Origin: Fidelibacterota bacterium
Lineage (GTDB): Bacteria > Fidelibacterota > UBA8477 > JABMPR01
DNA: 64,000 bases
Assembly: GCA_013202495.1 (NCBI GenBank)
Contig: JABMQQ010000174.1
Location: 1-64,000 of the forward strand
Direction of reading: 5' to 3'
The translations under genes and the position numbers were made by a program. Below, in pieces: positions 1 through 9,585 of the stretch; position 1 is the stretch's first letter; every line of letters begins with the position of its first letter. A model generated the notes under the pieces. That model saw only the letters and a program-made list of their open reading frames with translations, was not told the origin of the DNA and ran no database searches.

Positions 1-41
1 GACCAATGAAACTGAATATGATCCTGCTTATGCAGCCTAAA

Positions 42-1007
42 TCACTTAACTTTAACTACAGTACCTTTGTTAGGCAGTTGACTACCCTCAAATCCAGCGT
101 GTGGTATGTATTTGTTCGATCTAATTAATGTTGAATCTTGCATTCTTGAGAAACTTGCATCGAATCGAATTGTGTCGAAAACCATTATTTCAAAATCGTC
201 ATCACAATCTGTAAAAAACCAAGTGAAAAAGCATCGTGCCCACGTGTTATGATCTACTGTAGTAGCGAAGTACTGCATGTTTATTATGTCACTACTGCTA
301 CCATATTCCAGTAAATCCAATTCATCACTCAGATGACTATTATATATGCTTACTGAGCTTTGATTGGTGGGAGTAGAATTCCATGTACCAAAGTCATTAA
401 AGGAATAAACGCTTACGGGTGAAGGGATACTGTCGTGATCGATGGTAAGCCAATTACCAGAGAACTCGAATGTCTTGTCTCCATAGATGTATACACTACC
501 TGAAACATTCCAGAATTGACTGACTTCAGTCGGCTGGACCCAAGATACTGTATCTCCTCTTGCGTGACTCGCAGGATAAGTCCCGGCTTCAGCTGCTCTT
601 GTAATTATTTCAACAGATAGATTGGTTAGCATCCAATCACCAACAATATCTGAGTGAAATACATCAAGAGTGAGAGGACTGCTATCAGAGATGTTACCTT
701 CACGGTCTAAAGCACGAACAACAATCACATAGTCGTTGCTTTGATCAAGGGTGTCAGTAAACCAAAGCAACTCGTACGGTTCTTGGGAATCGGTTTGATT
801 TGTATTATTTCCATTTACCCAAAGCTCAAGATGATCAACACCACTTGGATCAGATGCCATGCAAATAATATTTACTGTACCAGTGACAATAGCATTCGGT
901 GTAGGTGAGATAATAGAGATAGAAGGGCCGATGGCGTCAGGTTCACCACAAGATGTTAAATACACTCCGGTAAGTATCACCAGAAAAATATTTACTCGTT
1001 GCTTCAT
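42..1007 (-). CDS. Predicted lipoprotein with Ig-like (Big-type) domain; likely integron-cassette cargo
   Basis: ORF 42..1097; internal ATG at 1007 gives MKQRVNIFLVILTGVYLTSCGEP lipobox; PSISIISPTPNAIVTGTVNIICMASDPSGVDHLELWVNG Ig-like motif; attC-like core just upstream. Confidence 0.75.
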   Translation of the reverse strand: MKQRVNIFLVILTGVYLTSCGEPDAIGPSISIISPTPNAIVTGTVNIICMASDPSGVDHLELWVNGNNTNQTDSQEPYELLWFTDTLDQSNDYVIVVRALDREGNISDSSPLTLDVFHSDIVGDWMLTNLSVEIITRAAEAGTYPASHARGDTVSWVQPTEVSQFWNVSGSVYIYGDKTFEFSGNWLTIDHDSIPSPVSVYSFNDFGTWNSTPTNQSSVSIYNSHLSDELDLLEYGSSSDIINMQYFATTVDHNTWARCFFTWFFTDCDDDFEIMVFDTIRFDASFSRMQDSTLIRSNKYIPHAGFEGSQLPNKGTVVKVK

Positions 1008-1068
1008 CGAATCTCCGATCTGCCTAACGCCTCTAGGCTCTCGCTGCTTCCCGAAACAGACTCGCACA

Positions 1069-2589
1069 TCATCGCAAATAAACCATCTTAACAACACTCG
1101 AGTACTCTCCGGCTTGGAGCCTCGCGAAGTACATACCTCCTGCTACTTGGTGTCCGTCCTGGTTTGTTCCGTCCCAGCTAACCCGGTAGACACCTGGTGC
1201 TTGTGACTGAATGACATGTGTCTTTACTTCTCGTCCAACGACATCGTAGATAATCAGTGAGACTTCTGACATTTCTGGTAGATCATACTCGATGGTTGTT
1301 GAGGGGTTGAAGGGGTTTGGGTATGCAGATCTTAGAAGGGGCTCTATAGGTTGTAATCTCTGATCTAAATTTACAGATACAGAATTGTCCCACAAACATA
1401 CATGCGAATATAGCTCACTATAAATGCCATTCTCAAACATGATAAGTTTGCCATCATGCATGACACATTGGAGAGATGAACAGCTAAGGTTAAGTCTGAA
1501 TGGCAACGCTTCTTCTTGTCCCAGAAGGTCACCTCGAGGGCTAATTCTCTGTACAATCACACTATCATCATTACAATAATAAATGACCCCTGCGCCTTCA
1601 GGTGGAAAATAGGTTGATGTATAGGGTGTGTCGGTTTGAATTTGATAAATTTGCTCCATTTCACCCATCTCCCCATAATTACTAATGCTGTGGAGCCAAC
1701 TTTCACTATCTAGAGTGTCAACGGTAGTGCGATAGGATAGTATAATGGTACCATCGTTTTGCAAGAATACATCTTCGGGGTCAATATCCACCCATAGATC
1801 TCCAGAAATAGTCCTAAAGGTTTGTGGCTCTTCCAAAGGAAGGCCATCTGTTCCGAGACGAAGAATTTTCAGCCTGCCAATTTCTGTAAAATTTGGAAGA
1901 ACAATGGACTCCTCTGCCCATAATATCAGACTAAGGCCTGCTACTGAATTATGTGTATCTAACCTTTTGGAACTCTGGATAAATATTGAGGTATCTTCCG
2001 GCTCGAGATGGTATATCTGAAAGCTTTCTCCAATCAATTCATCAGCATTGAAACGCTGTCCATATATTCCTGATTGGCCAAGATTATTTGTCCCAGACCC
2101 GTAATACATGAATTGGTCAACTGAAAGCTCAAGCGTGTTCCAGCTAAATGGACCAGTGGAACTATCTATCAGAATCAACTCATCTCCCTGAGGGAACTCA
2201 GGTCCATTTACTTGCTGGCTTCGATAGCTTGTGACCCAACTGCTATCCTGCCTACCTACATGGGTATAGAGTAAGCTAAGATTCTCTTCATTTCCTACGA
2301 TAAGTGGGCGATATCTGTTACCAGCAGTACTATTCGTAAAACTCCATAATTCACCTGACGGTCTTGCGAGGGAGTCCAAGAAAGTAAAATACATTTTTGT
2401 AGAATCGATATTAGGTTCAGATCCAGGGGGACCACTCATCCATAAACGCATATAGGTTAGACTTATTTCACCCTGATTATCAATATGGAGATTGTGATTA
2501 TAATAATTCTCAACCAAAAGTGCTTCATTTAGTAACTGAGAGTTTGCAACCAGTGGAAAAAGAATGAGAGAAATTAGTAATAGTCGCAT
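1069..2589 (-). CDS. Secreted protein with T9SS-type C-terminal sorting domain
   Basis: Signal peptide; SAYPNPFNPSTTIEYDLPEMSEVSLIIYDVVGREV...GGMYFARLQAGEYSSVVKMVYLR. Confidence 0.85.
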   Translation of the reverse strand: MRLLLISLILFPLVANSQLLNEALLVENYYNHNLHIDNQGEISLTYMRLWMSGPPGSEPNIDSTKMYFTFLDSLARPSGELWSFTNSTAGNRYRPLIVGNEENLSLLYTHVGRQDSSWVTSYRSQQVNGPEFPQGDELILIDSSTGPFSWNTLELSVDQFMYYGSGTNNLGQSGIYGQRFNADELIGESFQIYHLEPEDTSIFIQSSKRLDTHNSVAGLSLILWAEESIVLPNFTEIGRLKILRLGTDGLPLEEPQTFRTISGDLWVDIDPEDVFLQNDGTIILSYRTTVDTLDSESWLHSISNYGEMGEMEQIYQIQTDTPYTSTYFPPEGAGVIYYCNDDSVIVQRISPRGDLLGQEEALPFRLNLSCSSLQCVMHDGKLIMFENGIYSELYSHVCLWDNSVSVNLDQRLQPIEPLLRSAYPNPFNPSTTIEYDLPEMSEVSLIIYDVVGREVKTHVIQSQAPGVYRVSWDGTNQDGHQVAGGMYFARLQAGEYSSVVKMVYLR

Positions 2590-2720
2590 ATACCCCCCCT
2601 TATCTAAACAATTATTGCCCCCTAAGGACTTGTATCTATTATAGTCACTAGTTTTCTAATTCTGAGTGACAATTAAATAACACCCCACCCTCTCGCTGCT
2701 TCATGAAGCAGACTCGCAAA

Positions 2721-5700
2721 TCATCGCAGATAAACCATCTTAACAACACTCGAGTACTCACCAGCACTTAGTCTAGCGAAATAGACACCAGTGTTGACCT
2801 GCTGGCCTTCGTTGTTAGTTCCATTCCAAATAACAGCATAGGATCCTGGTGATTGCGACACGGAGGTCATATTCCAGACTTCGCGCCCAGATATGTCGTA
2901 GATGACTAGTGATACATCCGCGTGCTCAGGGAGTTCATACTGTACTGTAGTGGTGGGATTGAAGGGGTTCGGATAGTTTTGATGCAAGGTATAGTATTGA
3001 GGTAACAATTTGTTCTCTACTGATGTTAGGCATGGTCCGTTGTCTATAATTTGTTGTTGAGTTGGGTTAACCATATTACCTGCAATATCATAGTTACCAT
3101 CCAATCCATTTGAACTCAGCAACTCGTAAAGGCCGCATAATGTATTAAGCACGACATTGTCCCTGATAGAGAGATGCCCACCTACAGAATTGAGGCCACT
3201 CAAGCCATCTAGATTTGTGAGAACGAGATTGTCCCTAACAGAAAGTTGACCACCTACAGAAGTAAGACTGGTCAAGCCATTTAGATTTGTGATTGCGATA
3301 TTGTTCCTAATAGACAGATTACCACCCATAGATTCAAGATTGCTAAGACTATCCAAGTTTGTGATTGCGGCATTGCCATTTATAAACAAGTTACCACTCA
3401 CTGATGTAATATTGAACAAGCCATCCAGGTTCGCGAGTGCTTCATTACCGGTTACATACAAATAGCCCAAGGCACTAAGATTACTCAAGCCATTGAGGTT
3501 TGTGAGTGCGACATTGTCCTCTAATCTCAAACCATTGACAGAAGTAAGATTGCTCAGACCATCTAGATTTGTAAGTGTGACATTGTCCTGAACAAACATA
3601 TTGTTACCCACAGAAGAAAGACTGCTCAAGCCATTCAGGTTTGTAAGTAGGTCATTGTATCTTACTCTCAGATCACCACCTACAGAAGTAAGGGTTGAAA
3701 GTGGTTCTAAGCTAACAATGTCAGGACCTTGGATTGTTAGGTTACCTACAATGAAAGTGCCTGCAAATGAATTTACTTCTGCTTGAGTGCTTAGAAATAC
3801 GTCCGTTCCACATGGTCCCCCATCAATAATTTGCTGTTGAGTTATGTGAATCAAATTTCCAGACGCATCGAAGCTGCCAACCAATCCATCTGAACTCAGT
3901 AAAGGATATAGACCACAAAAATAATTAAGCGCGGTATTGTCGCTCACTTGCAGTCTATCACCCACATAGGTAATACTGCTCAGTCCGTCCAGATTTGTGA
4001 GTGATGCATTATCGCTCACTTCGAGCCTATCAGCCACAGAAGTAATACTGCTTAGTCCATCCAGATTTGCGAGTGTTGCATTATCACTCACATCCAGCCT
4101 ATCGAACACAGAAGTAATATTGCCCAGGCCATCAAGATTTGTCAGTGAGGGATTATCCCTCACTTCGATCCGATCACCTACAGAAGTAATGTTACTCAAG
4201 CCATCCAAATTTGTGAGTGATGTATTATGACGCACCACGAGTCTATCACCCACAGAAGTAATACTGTTCAAACCATTCAGATTTATGAGTGATGTATGAT
4301 GACCCACATACAGCGCATCACCCACAGAAGTAATACTGTTCAAGCCAGACAGGGTATTGAGTGCTGGATTACTCGATATAGACAGACCACCCACATAAGT
4401 AATATTACTTAAACCTTCTACGTTTGTGAGTGATCCATTCCCACTCACTAGCAGGTAACCGCCTACATAAGTAACGTTGCTCAGCCCATCTAGATTTGTA
4501 GGTAAATTATTGTCAGAAATAATTAGATCCTCCCCTACATAGCTCAGGTTGATAAGGCCATCCAGATTTGTGAGAGAAGAATTGTCTGATACATATAGAT
4601 TCCCACCCACAGAATCAAGGTTACTGAGTCCATCTAGAGTCCCAAGGTTGTCTACCTCTACAATTATTAGATGACCCCCAACAGATGACAGATTGATTAG
4701 TCCATCTAAATTTTCAAGAGACCTATGATTCCATATATTCAGTCTCTCACCGACAGAATTAAGGTTACTGAGTCCATCGAGATTTGCAAGGTCTATGCAG
4801 GTTGTAACAAATAGATCTCCTCCAACAGAGTATAAATTGCTCAACCCATCCAGGTTGGGAAGTGCGATATTGGCATCTATTATCAGATCACCACTCACAA
4901 AAGTGATATTATGTAAACTGTCTATGCTTGTGAGTATGTGATTTTCCGAAACATCTAGATCCCCACCTATAAAAGACAGGCTACTCAACCCATCCATATT
5001 TGTGAGGGATTGGTTGTCTTCTACGTGAAGCCCTCCTACAGAAGTCAGACTACTGAGACCATCCATTTGTGCTATCGAGCCATTGCCGTAAATGGACAAA
5101 CGACCACCTACAGATGAAAGAGATGCGAGACCATCTAAGTTTATGAGTGATGGATTGTTTTCTACACTGAGATCGTATTCCACAGATGTAATATTGCTCA
5201 AGCCACCAATATTATTAAGCACGTCATTAGAGAATATATTCAGCTCACCTAGAGAAGTAATATTACTCAGACCATCTAGGTTTGTGAGCGTAGAATTCCC
5301 AGATAGAACTATATCATATGCCACAGAATCTATATTGCTCAGACCATCTAGGCTAGTGAGGGCACTATTGTTCCTAATATAAAGGAAATCAATTGACATA
5401 AGGTTGCTCAAGCCGTCAAGATCTGTGAGTAAGTCATTGTCAGATATATTCAAAACATTCAAAGAATCAATGTTGCCTATACCGATCAGGTTTGTGAGTA
5501 AGTCATTGTCCATGACAGTTAGCTCATTTGCGAAACTTAGATTGCTCAAGCCACTTATGTCTGTGAGTAGGGAATTACTTGTAATTTGTAACCCCTGACC
5601 GATAGAATCTAGATTACTGAAGCAATCAAGATTTGTGATCTGGCTGTTACTAGAAATATCTAGAACCCAAGTTACAAATTCAAGATTGCTCAGACCATTC

Positions 5701-6389
5701 AGATCTGCTAGTACGGCATTGCCAGTAACACTTAAACTGCCACCCACAGAAGAAATACTTTCAAATCCATTTAGATTGGGGAGTGCATGATTATCCGATA
5801 TGGCCAAAGACCCACTCACAGACCTAACGTTTTCGAGAGCTGTCAGGTCTGTGAGTGCCTCATTGCCAAGTACAGTCAGATTCCCGCCAACAGATTCCAA
5901 ATTAATAAGACCATCCATATTTGTGAGTAGATCGTTGTATTCAACCTCGAGGTCACCACGAACAGATGCAATATCGTTCAAGCCATCTAGATCTGTGAGC
6001 GCTGGATTAAGTCTAATCTCTAGGTTACCGCGCACAGAGTCAAGATTACTCAAACCATCTAAGCTTACGAGTGCATCATTACGATATACATGTAGTCTAC
6101 CCCCGACGTAAGTAATATTGACCAAACCATCGACATTGGAGAGAATATCATTGTTTCGTACACTTAAATCCCCTCCCACTGAATCAAGAGTAAGAAGGGG
6201 GGATAAATCAACTATATCAGAGCCTCGAATACTTAGCCCGCCAGTTATAGAGTTTCCTGCAAATAGTTCTACATCCGCCTGCGAATACAGAGACACGTCT
6301 CCTTCAATAACTTGGGCACTACTAACTGAAAACAGACCAAACAGAATGATTTTTGCAAAAGCCTTTGTGACACTTTTAAATTGACTCAT
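2721..6389 (-). CDS. Giant secreted LRR/receptor-L-like repeat protein with T9SS-type CTD
   Basis: Dozens of ~23-24 aa repeats (LxNLDGLSNITSVGGxLxVxDN); CTD at the end. Confidence 0.9.
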   Translation of the reverse strand: MSQFKSVTKAFAKIILFGLFSVSSAQVIEGDVSLYSQADVELFAGNSITGGLSIRGSDIVDLSPLLTLDSVGGDLSVRNNDILSNVDGLVNITYVGGRLHVYRNDALVSLDGLSNLDSVRGNLEIRLNPALTDLDGLNDIASVRGDLEVEYNDLLTNMDGLINLESVGGNLTVLGNEALTDLTALENVRSVSGSLAISDNHALPNLNGFESISSVGGSLSVTGNAVLADLNGLSNLEFVTWVLDISSNSQITNLDCFSNLDSIGQGLQITSNSLLTDISGLSNLSFANELTVMDNDLLTNLIGIGNIDSLNVLNISDNDLLTDLDGLSNLMSIDFLYIRNNSALTSLDGLSNIDSVAYDIVLSGNSTLTNLDGLSNITSLGELNIFSNDVLNNIGGLSNITSVEYDLSVENNPSLINLDGLASLSSVGGRLSIYGNGSIAQMDGLSSLTSVGGLHVEDNQSLTNMDGLSSLSFIGGDLDVSENHILTSIDSLHNITFVSGDLIIDANIALPNLDGLSNLYSVGGDLFVTTCIDLANLDGLSNLNSVGERLNIWNHRSLENLDGLINLSSVGGHLIIVEVDNLGTLDGLSNLDSVGGNLYVSDNSSLTNLDGLINLSYVGEDLIISDNNLPTNLDGLSNVTYVGGYLLVSGNGSLTNVEGLSNITYVGGLSISSNPALNTLSGLNSITSVGDALYVGHHTSLINLNGLNSITSVGDRLVVRHNTSLTNLDGLSNITSVGDRIEVRDNPSLTNLDGLGNITSVFDRLDVSDNATLANLDGLSSITSVADRLEVSDNASLTNLDGLSSITYVGDRLQVSDNTALNYFCGLYPLLSSDGLVGSFDASGNLIHITQQQIIDGGPCGTDVFLSTQAEVNSFAGTFIVGNLTIQGPDIVSLEPLSTLTSVGGDLRVRYNDLLTNLNGLSSLSSVGNNMFVQDNVTLTNLDGLSNLTSVNGLRLEDNVALTNLNGLSNLSALGYLYVTGNEALANLDGLFNITSVSGNLFINGNAAITNLDSLSNLESMGGNLSIRNNIAITNLNGLTSLTSVGGQLSVRDNLVLTNLDGLSGLNSVGGHLSIRDNVVLNTLCGLYELLSSNGLDGNYDIAGNMVNPTQQQIIDNGPCLTSVENKLLPQYYTLHQNYPNPFNPTTTVQYELPEHADVSLVIYDISGREVWNMTSVSQSPGSYAVIWNGTNNEGQQVNTGVYFARLSAGEYSSVVKMVYLR

Positions 6390-6446
6390 AAGTCCTCTAT
6401 GAATTGATTAGATTTAGTAGTGAGCTATCCTGTATAACTAAATTAG

Positions 6447-9400
6447 CTACTTCAAATACAACATCTTAACAACGCTCGAATATTCCCCCGCCTCGAGCCT
6501 CGCGAAATACATACCGGCAGCAACGTTGTGCCCCTCTTCATTTAGTCCGTTCCAAATAGCCGTATATTTTCCTGGCGCTTGAGTCCCAGAAACGATTGTC
6601 TGCATTTCTCTTCCTGAAACATCATAGACAATCAATTCGACTTTGGAGTAATTGCTTAACTCATATGCGAGAGTCGTGCTTGGGTTAAATGGATTTGGAT
6701 AGTTTTGAGACAATACAGTACTGTAAGGTGTGTAGACTCCTTGGCCTATTGAAACAGGAGCGTATCCCTGGTTAGCAAGGACTATCAACTCGTCTGTCAG
6801 TGTAGAAATATAAACTAATGAGTCTTGACTTGATATGGCTCCAATACCCCCCAGAAAATTTGCCCCACCAGTAATCAGTGGATCACGCAGATCCGATACA
6901 TCTATTGCTATAACCCCGCTTTTCTCACCTGGAGTTACATTCGATGTTCCTAAGTATAGGTTGTTTCCATCAGCATAACCAATATCCGGTTGAAAGCCTA
7001 AATCCAGCTCTGAATAAAGTTTTGTGTGTGTACCATCTTCGGCCCATTCGTAAGTAGAAAGCCTGGTATTTTTCGAAAGAGTGAAGAAAGCAGCATTACT
7101 GATGGCTATCACTTCTCCATCCAAAACTGAATGATTTATCACTTCTGGAACTTCTAGGGATGTGAGGCTGACTGAGAAAATCTCGTTTTCTGTGGCAATG
7201 ATAGCCATGTTATCAAGCACCTTAACTTCAGGGGTACTAGAGGTAGGTACCTCCAAATCGCCCAAAAGCTCAATATTGTAGCGAGAGCTAACATCCAGAA
7301 ATTGGATATGCCCCTCTTCAGATCCAACAACTGCTATGTCATTCTTGACATCCAAGGCGAAGCCATCGGAGGAGACTCCAAGATCAGCACCTCCAAGCAT
7401 ATATATATATGTTTCGCCTAACCCGATCGCTCTAAATGTACCGTTTGCGCTCATGACATATGCGTAGTCCCCCTCCCGAGCAACTGCCACTGCATCATAA
7501 TCAAAATCAAATTCTCTTTCTGAGATATTACCAGGACGGGATATATCTAGGTTAATTATCCCTGCATCATCTGCTGCAATAAGGGCATGTGTACCTTCAA
7601 TTGCCATATCTCTTGCATGGAAAGGTCCTCCACGTTGATCCAGGAGATTATAATGACCTGGACCCATAACATTGAAATTCCCAAATTCGGATATGAAGAG
7701 ATAAGAACCTGAGCTGGCAACATCACTTAATCCTTCGACTTGGATCGTGCCCTCAGAGTAGGGATTTGCTAAATCCTCACAATTTACCACCTCAATTGCC
7801 TCAGTAGTTGTTAAATAGCTTCTATATCCTGTAACATGAACGTTTCCGAACATGGGTTCACCGAAGTACTCCCAAGAGGTCAATTCCTGTACTTGTTGAA
7901 GGTTTTGGATATCAATAATTTTAAATCCATCAATCGAGGCCAGATATATTTCTTCATTGTAAAACTGAATATCTGTGATCTCGAACGCAGTTATGGAATT
8001 ACTGAGTAGGATGGGATCACCAGGGTCCGAGACATCGTATATGTATAGAATGCCATCACCACCGCATGCCAACAACGTATCCTGAATCTCCACAGCAAAA
8101 CTCATTTCCCACTCATTTATTAATGAGCCATGTTCAAAAGGAGCAGCTGGATCACTGATGTCAATCACTCTGCACCCCATACCTCCAGAGGCTAGATAGG
8201 CGTAGTCTCCTCGCACAGCTACGTCCATGGCTTCACCCTCTCCCATATAATTTCCTACAACTTGGGGGTCTTCCTCATCACTAATATCCAAGATGAATAG
8301 GCCGTCTAGTTCAGCTGCAACGAAAGCATTATCTCCATCTATAAAAACATCAATCATGTGCATGCCCAGGTGAGTATTTGAAACCACCTCAGGGTATTCA
8401 GGCTCACTAATATTTACTATAGTCATTCCCATTCCATCAGCGAGATATACTCTATCCCCTTCCAGTGTCATTGCCAAACCCTCTCCTGGTGTGGAACAGT
8501 AACCGACCGTGCTTAGGTTCACCCCCAGAGATAACTCTATCAGGCTTGTACCTTGTATGGGACTACTTGCTAGAAGGACATTGGTTCTTGTTATGGCGAT
8601 GTCTTGTATTTGCTCTAGGTTTGGTATGGATATTGGGGATGCAGTAGCGAGAGAATCCTGAAGGTTGTATATATCGAGATGACCGTCTTCAACAGATAGG
8701 TATAAATTATCACCCTCTATAAACATGGCTGAAACTGGTGTATGGGTGTAGATGGTTTCAACGACATGGATTGAATCCGGGGAGCTAATATCAACAATAT
8801 CAATTGTCATATTATCTCTCGCTAAAAACAGACTTTCCTCCCAGTAGGCAAGGTCAACGACCGCACTTCTATTGAAGTCCATGTGAATGTGCTCATGAAG
8901 ATCCGAATCGAGGTCAAAGTAATAGACACCACCATTACACTTAGCAACGAGTACGGATTCTCCGAGAACTACCTTCTCCAGTTGTCCATCTGGAGTTCCA
9001 ACGAAACCTGCGACCACAGGGTTATGATAATCTGTAATATCCAGGACATATACCCTTCCATCTTCTGCACCGGCAATCAGGATGTCATCGCGGGAATCTA
9101 AGCTTACGATCGCTCCACCTGGATTCAGAGTTGATACTCGTCCTATCGTCGATGTGTTGTTTATAGCTATGGTGGAAATCCCAGCATCTCCCTCAGCAGT
9201 ATAGAGAGCTCTGCGCCCACATGTTAGATCAAGGATTGCTCCTCTACATGTTACATTCGTTGTAAGCGTGATATTATTAGGATTGTGGGTCTGATATACC
9301 CCCAGAATATTACCTTCGCTGATAAATGCGTAAACATCATAACTCTCCACACATCGCTGTGAGGAGTATCCCCAATCACCTAGAAATTGAAGGTTCGAAT

Positions 9401-9509
9401 CCGGAAAATCATAGGTATCGCTTGAGTTGTGGCTTGTTTGAGCAGTCGCCTGATTGCTTGAAATCAGTACTACACAAATGAGCAAAGATCTGATTAACTT
9501 CTTATTCAC
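6447..9509 (-). CDS. Secreted LVIVD-repeat beta-propeller protein with T9SS-type CTD
   Basis: Repeated VxDISDPxxPxxVG and DxAYLA motifs; CTD NYPNPFNPSTTLAYELS...VVKMLYLK; GTG start likely. Confidence 0.85.
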   Translation of the reverse strand: MNKKLIRSLLICVVLISSNQATAQTSHNSSDTYDFPDSNLQFLGDWGYSSQRCVESYDVYAFISEGNILGVYQTHNPNNITLTTNVTCRGAILDLTCGRRALYTAEGDAGISTIAINNTSTIGRVSTLNPGGAIVSLDSRDDILIAGAEDGRVYVLDITDYHNPVVAGFVGTPDGQLEKVVLGESVLVAKCNGGVYYFDLDSDLHEHIHMDFNRSAVVDLAYWEESLFLARDNMTIDIVDISSPDSIHVVETIYTHTPVSAMFIEGDNLYLSVEDGHLDIYNLQDSLATASPISIPNLEQIQDIAITRTNVLLASSPIQGTSLIELSLGVNLSTVGYCSTPGEGLAMTLEGDRVYLADGMGMTIVNISEPEYPEVVSNTHLGMHMIDVFIDGDNAFVAAELDGLFILDISDEEDPQVVGNYMGEGEAMDVAVRGDYAYLASGGMGCRVIDISDPAAPFEHGSLINEWEMSFAVEIQDTLLACGGDGILYIYDVSDPGDPILLSNSITAFEITDIQFYNEEIYLASIDGFKIIDIQNLQQVQELTSWEYFGEPMFGNVHVTGYRSYLTTTEAIEVVNCEDLANPYSEGTIQVEGLSDVASSGSYLFISEFGNFNVMGPGHYNLLDQRGGPFHARDMAIEGTHALIAADDAGIINLDISRPGNISEREFDFDYDAVAVAREGDYAYVMSANGTFRAIGLGETYIYMLGGADLGVSSDGFALDVKNDIAVVGSEEGHIQFLDVSSRYNIELLGDLEVPTSSTPEVKVLDNMAIIATENEIFSVSLTSLEVPEVINHSVLDGEVIAISNAAFFTLSKNTRLSTYEWAEDGTHTKLYSELDLGFQPDIGYADGNNLYLGTSNVTPGEKSGVIAIDVSDLRDPLITGGANFLGGIGAISSQDSLVYISTLTDELIVLANQGYAPVSIGQGVYTPYSTVLSQNYPNPFNPSTTLAYELSNYSKVELIVYDVSGREMQTIVSGTQAPGKYTAIWNGLNEEGHNVAAGMYFARLEAGEYSSVVKMLYLK

Positions 9510-9585
9510 TGGTCACCCCCATAAAGCTTTTTAGTAGTTCTCACCACATTTAACTACAACGATGAGAAGCTAAGTTAATATAGTA

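Noticed and set aside
3601-6384. Plus-strand ORFs inside the LRR gene (3601..3786, 3997..4230, 5092..5382, 5800..6111, 6118..6384)
   Set aside because: Antisense shadows of a repetitive minus-strand gene; Ser/Leu/Pro-rich periodic translations, no RBS.
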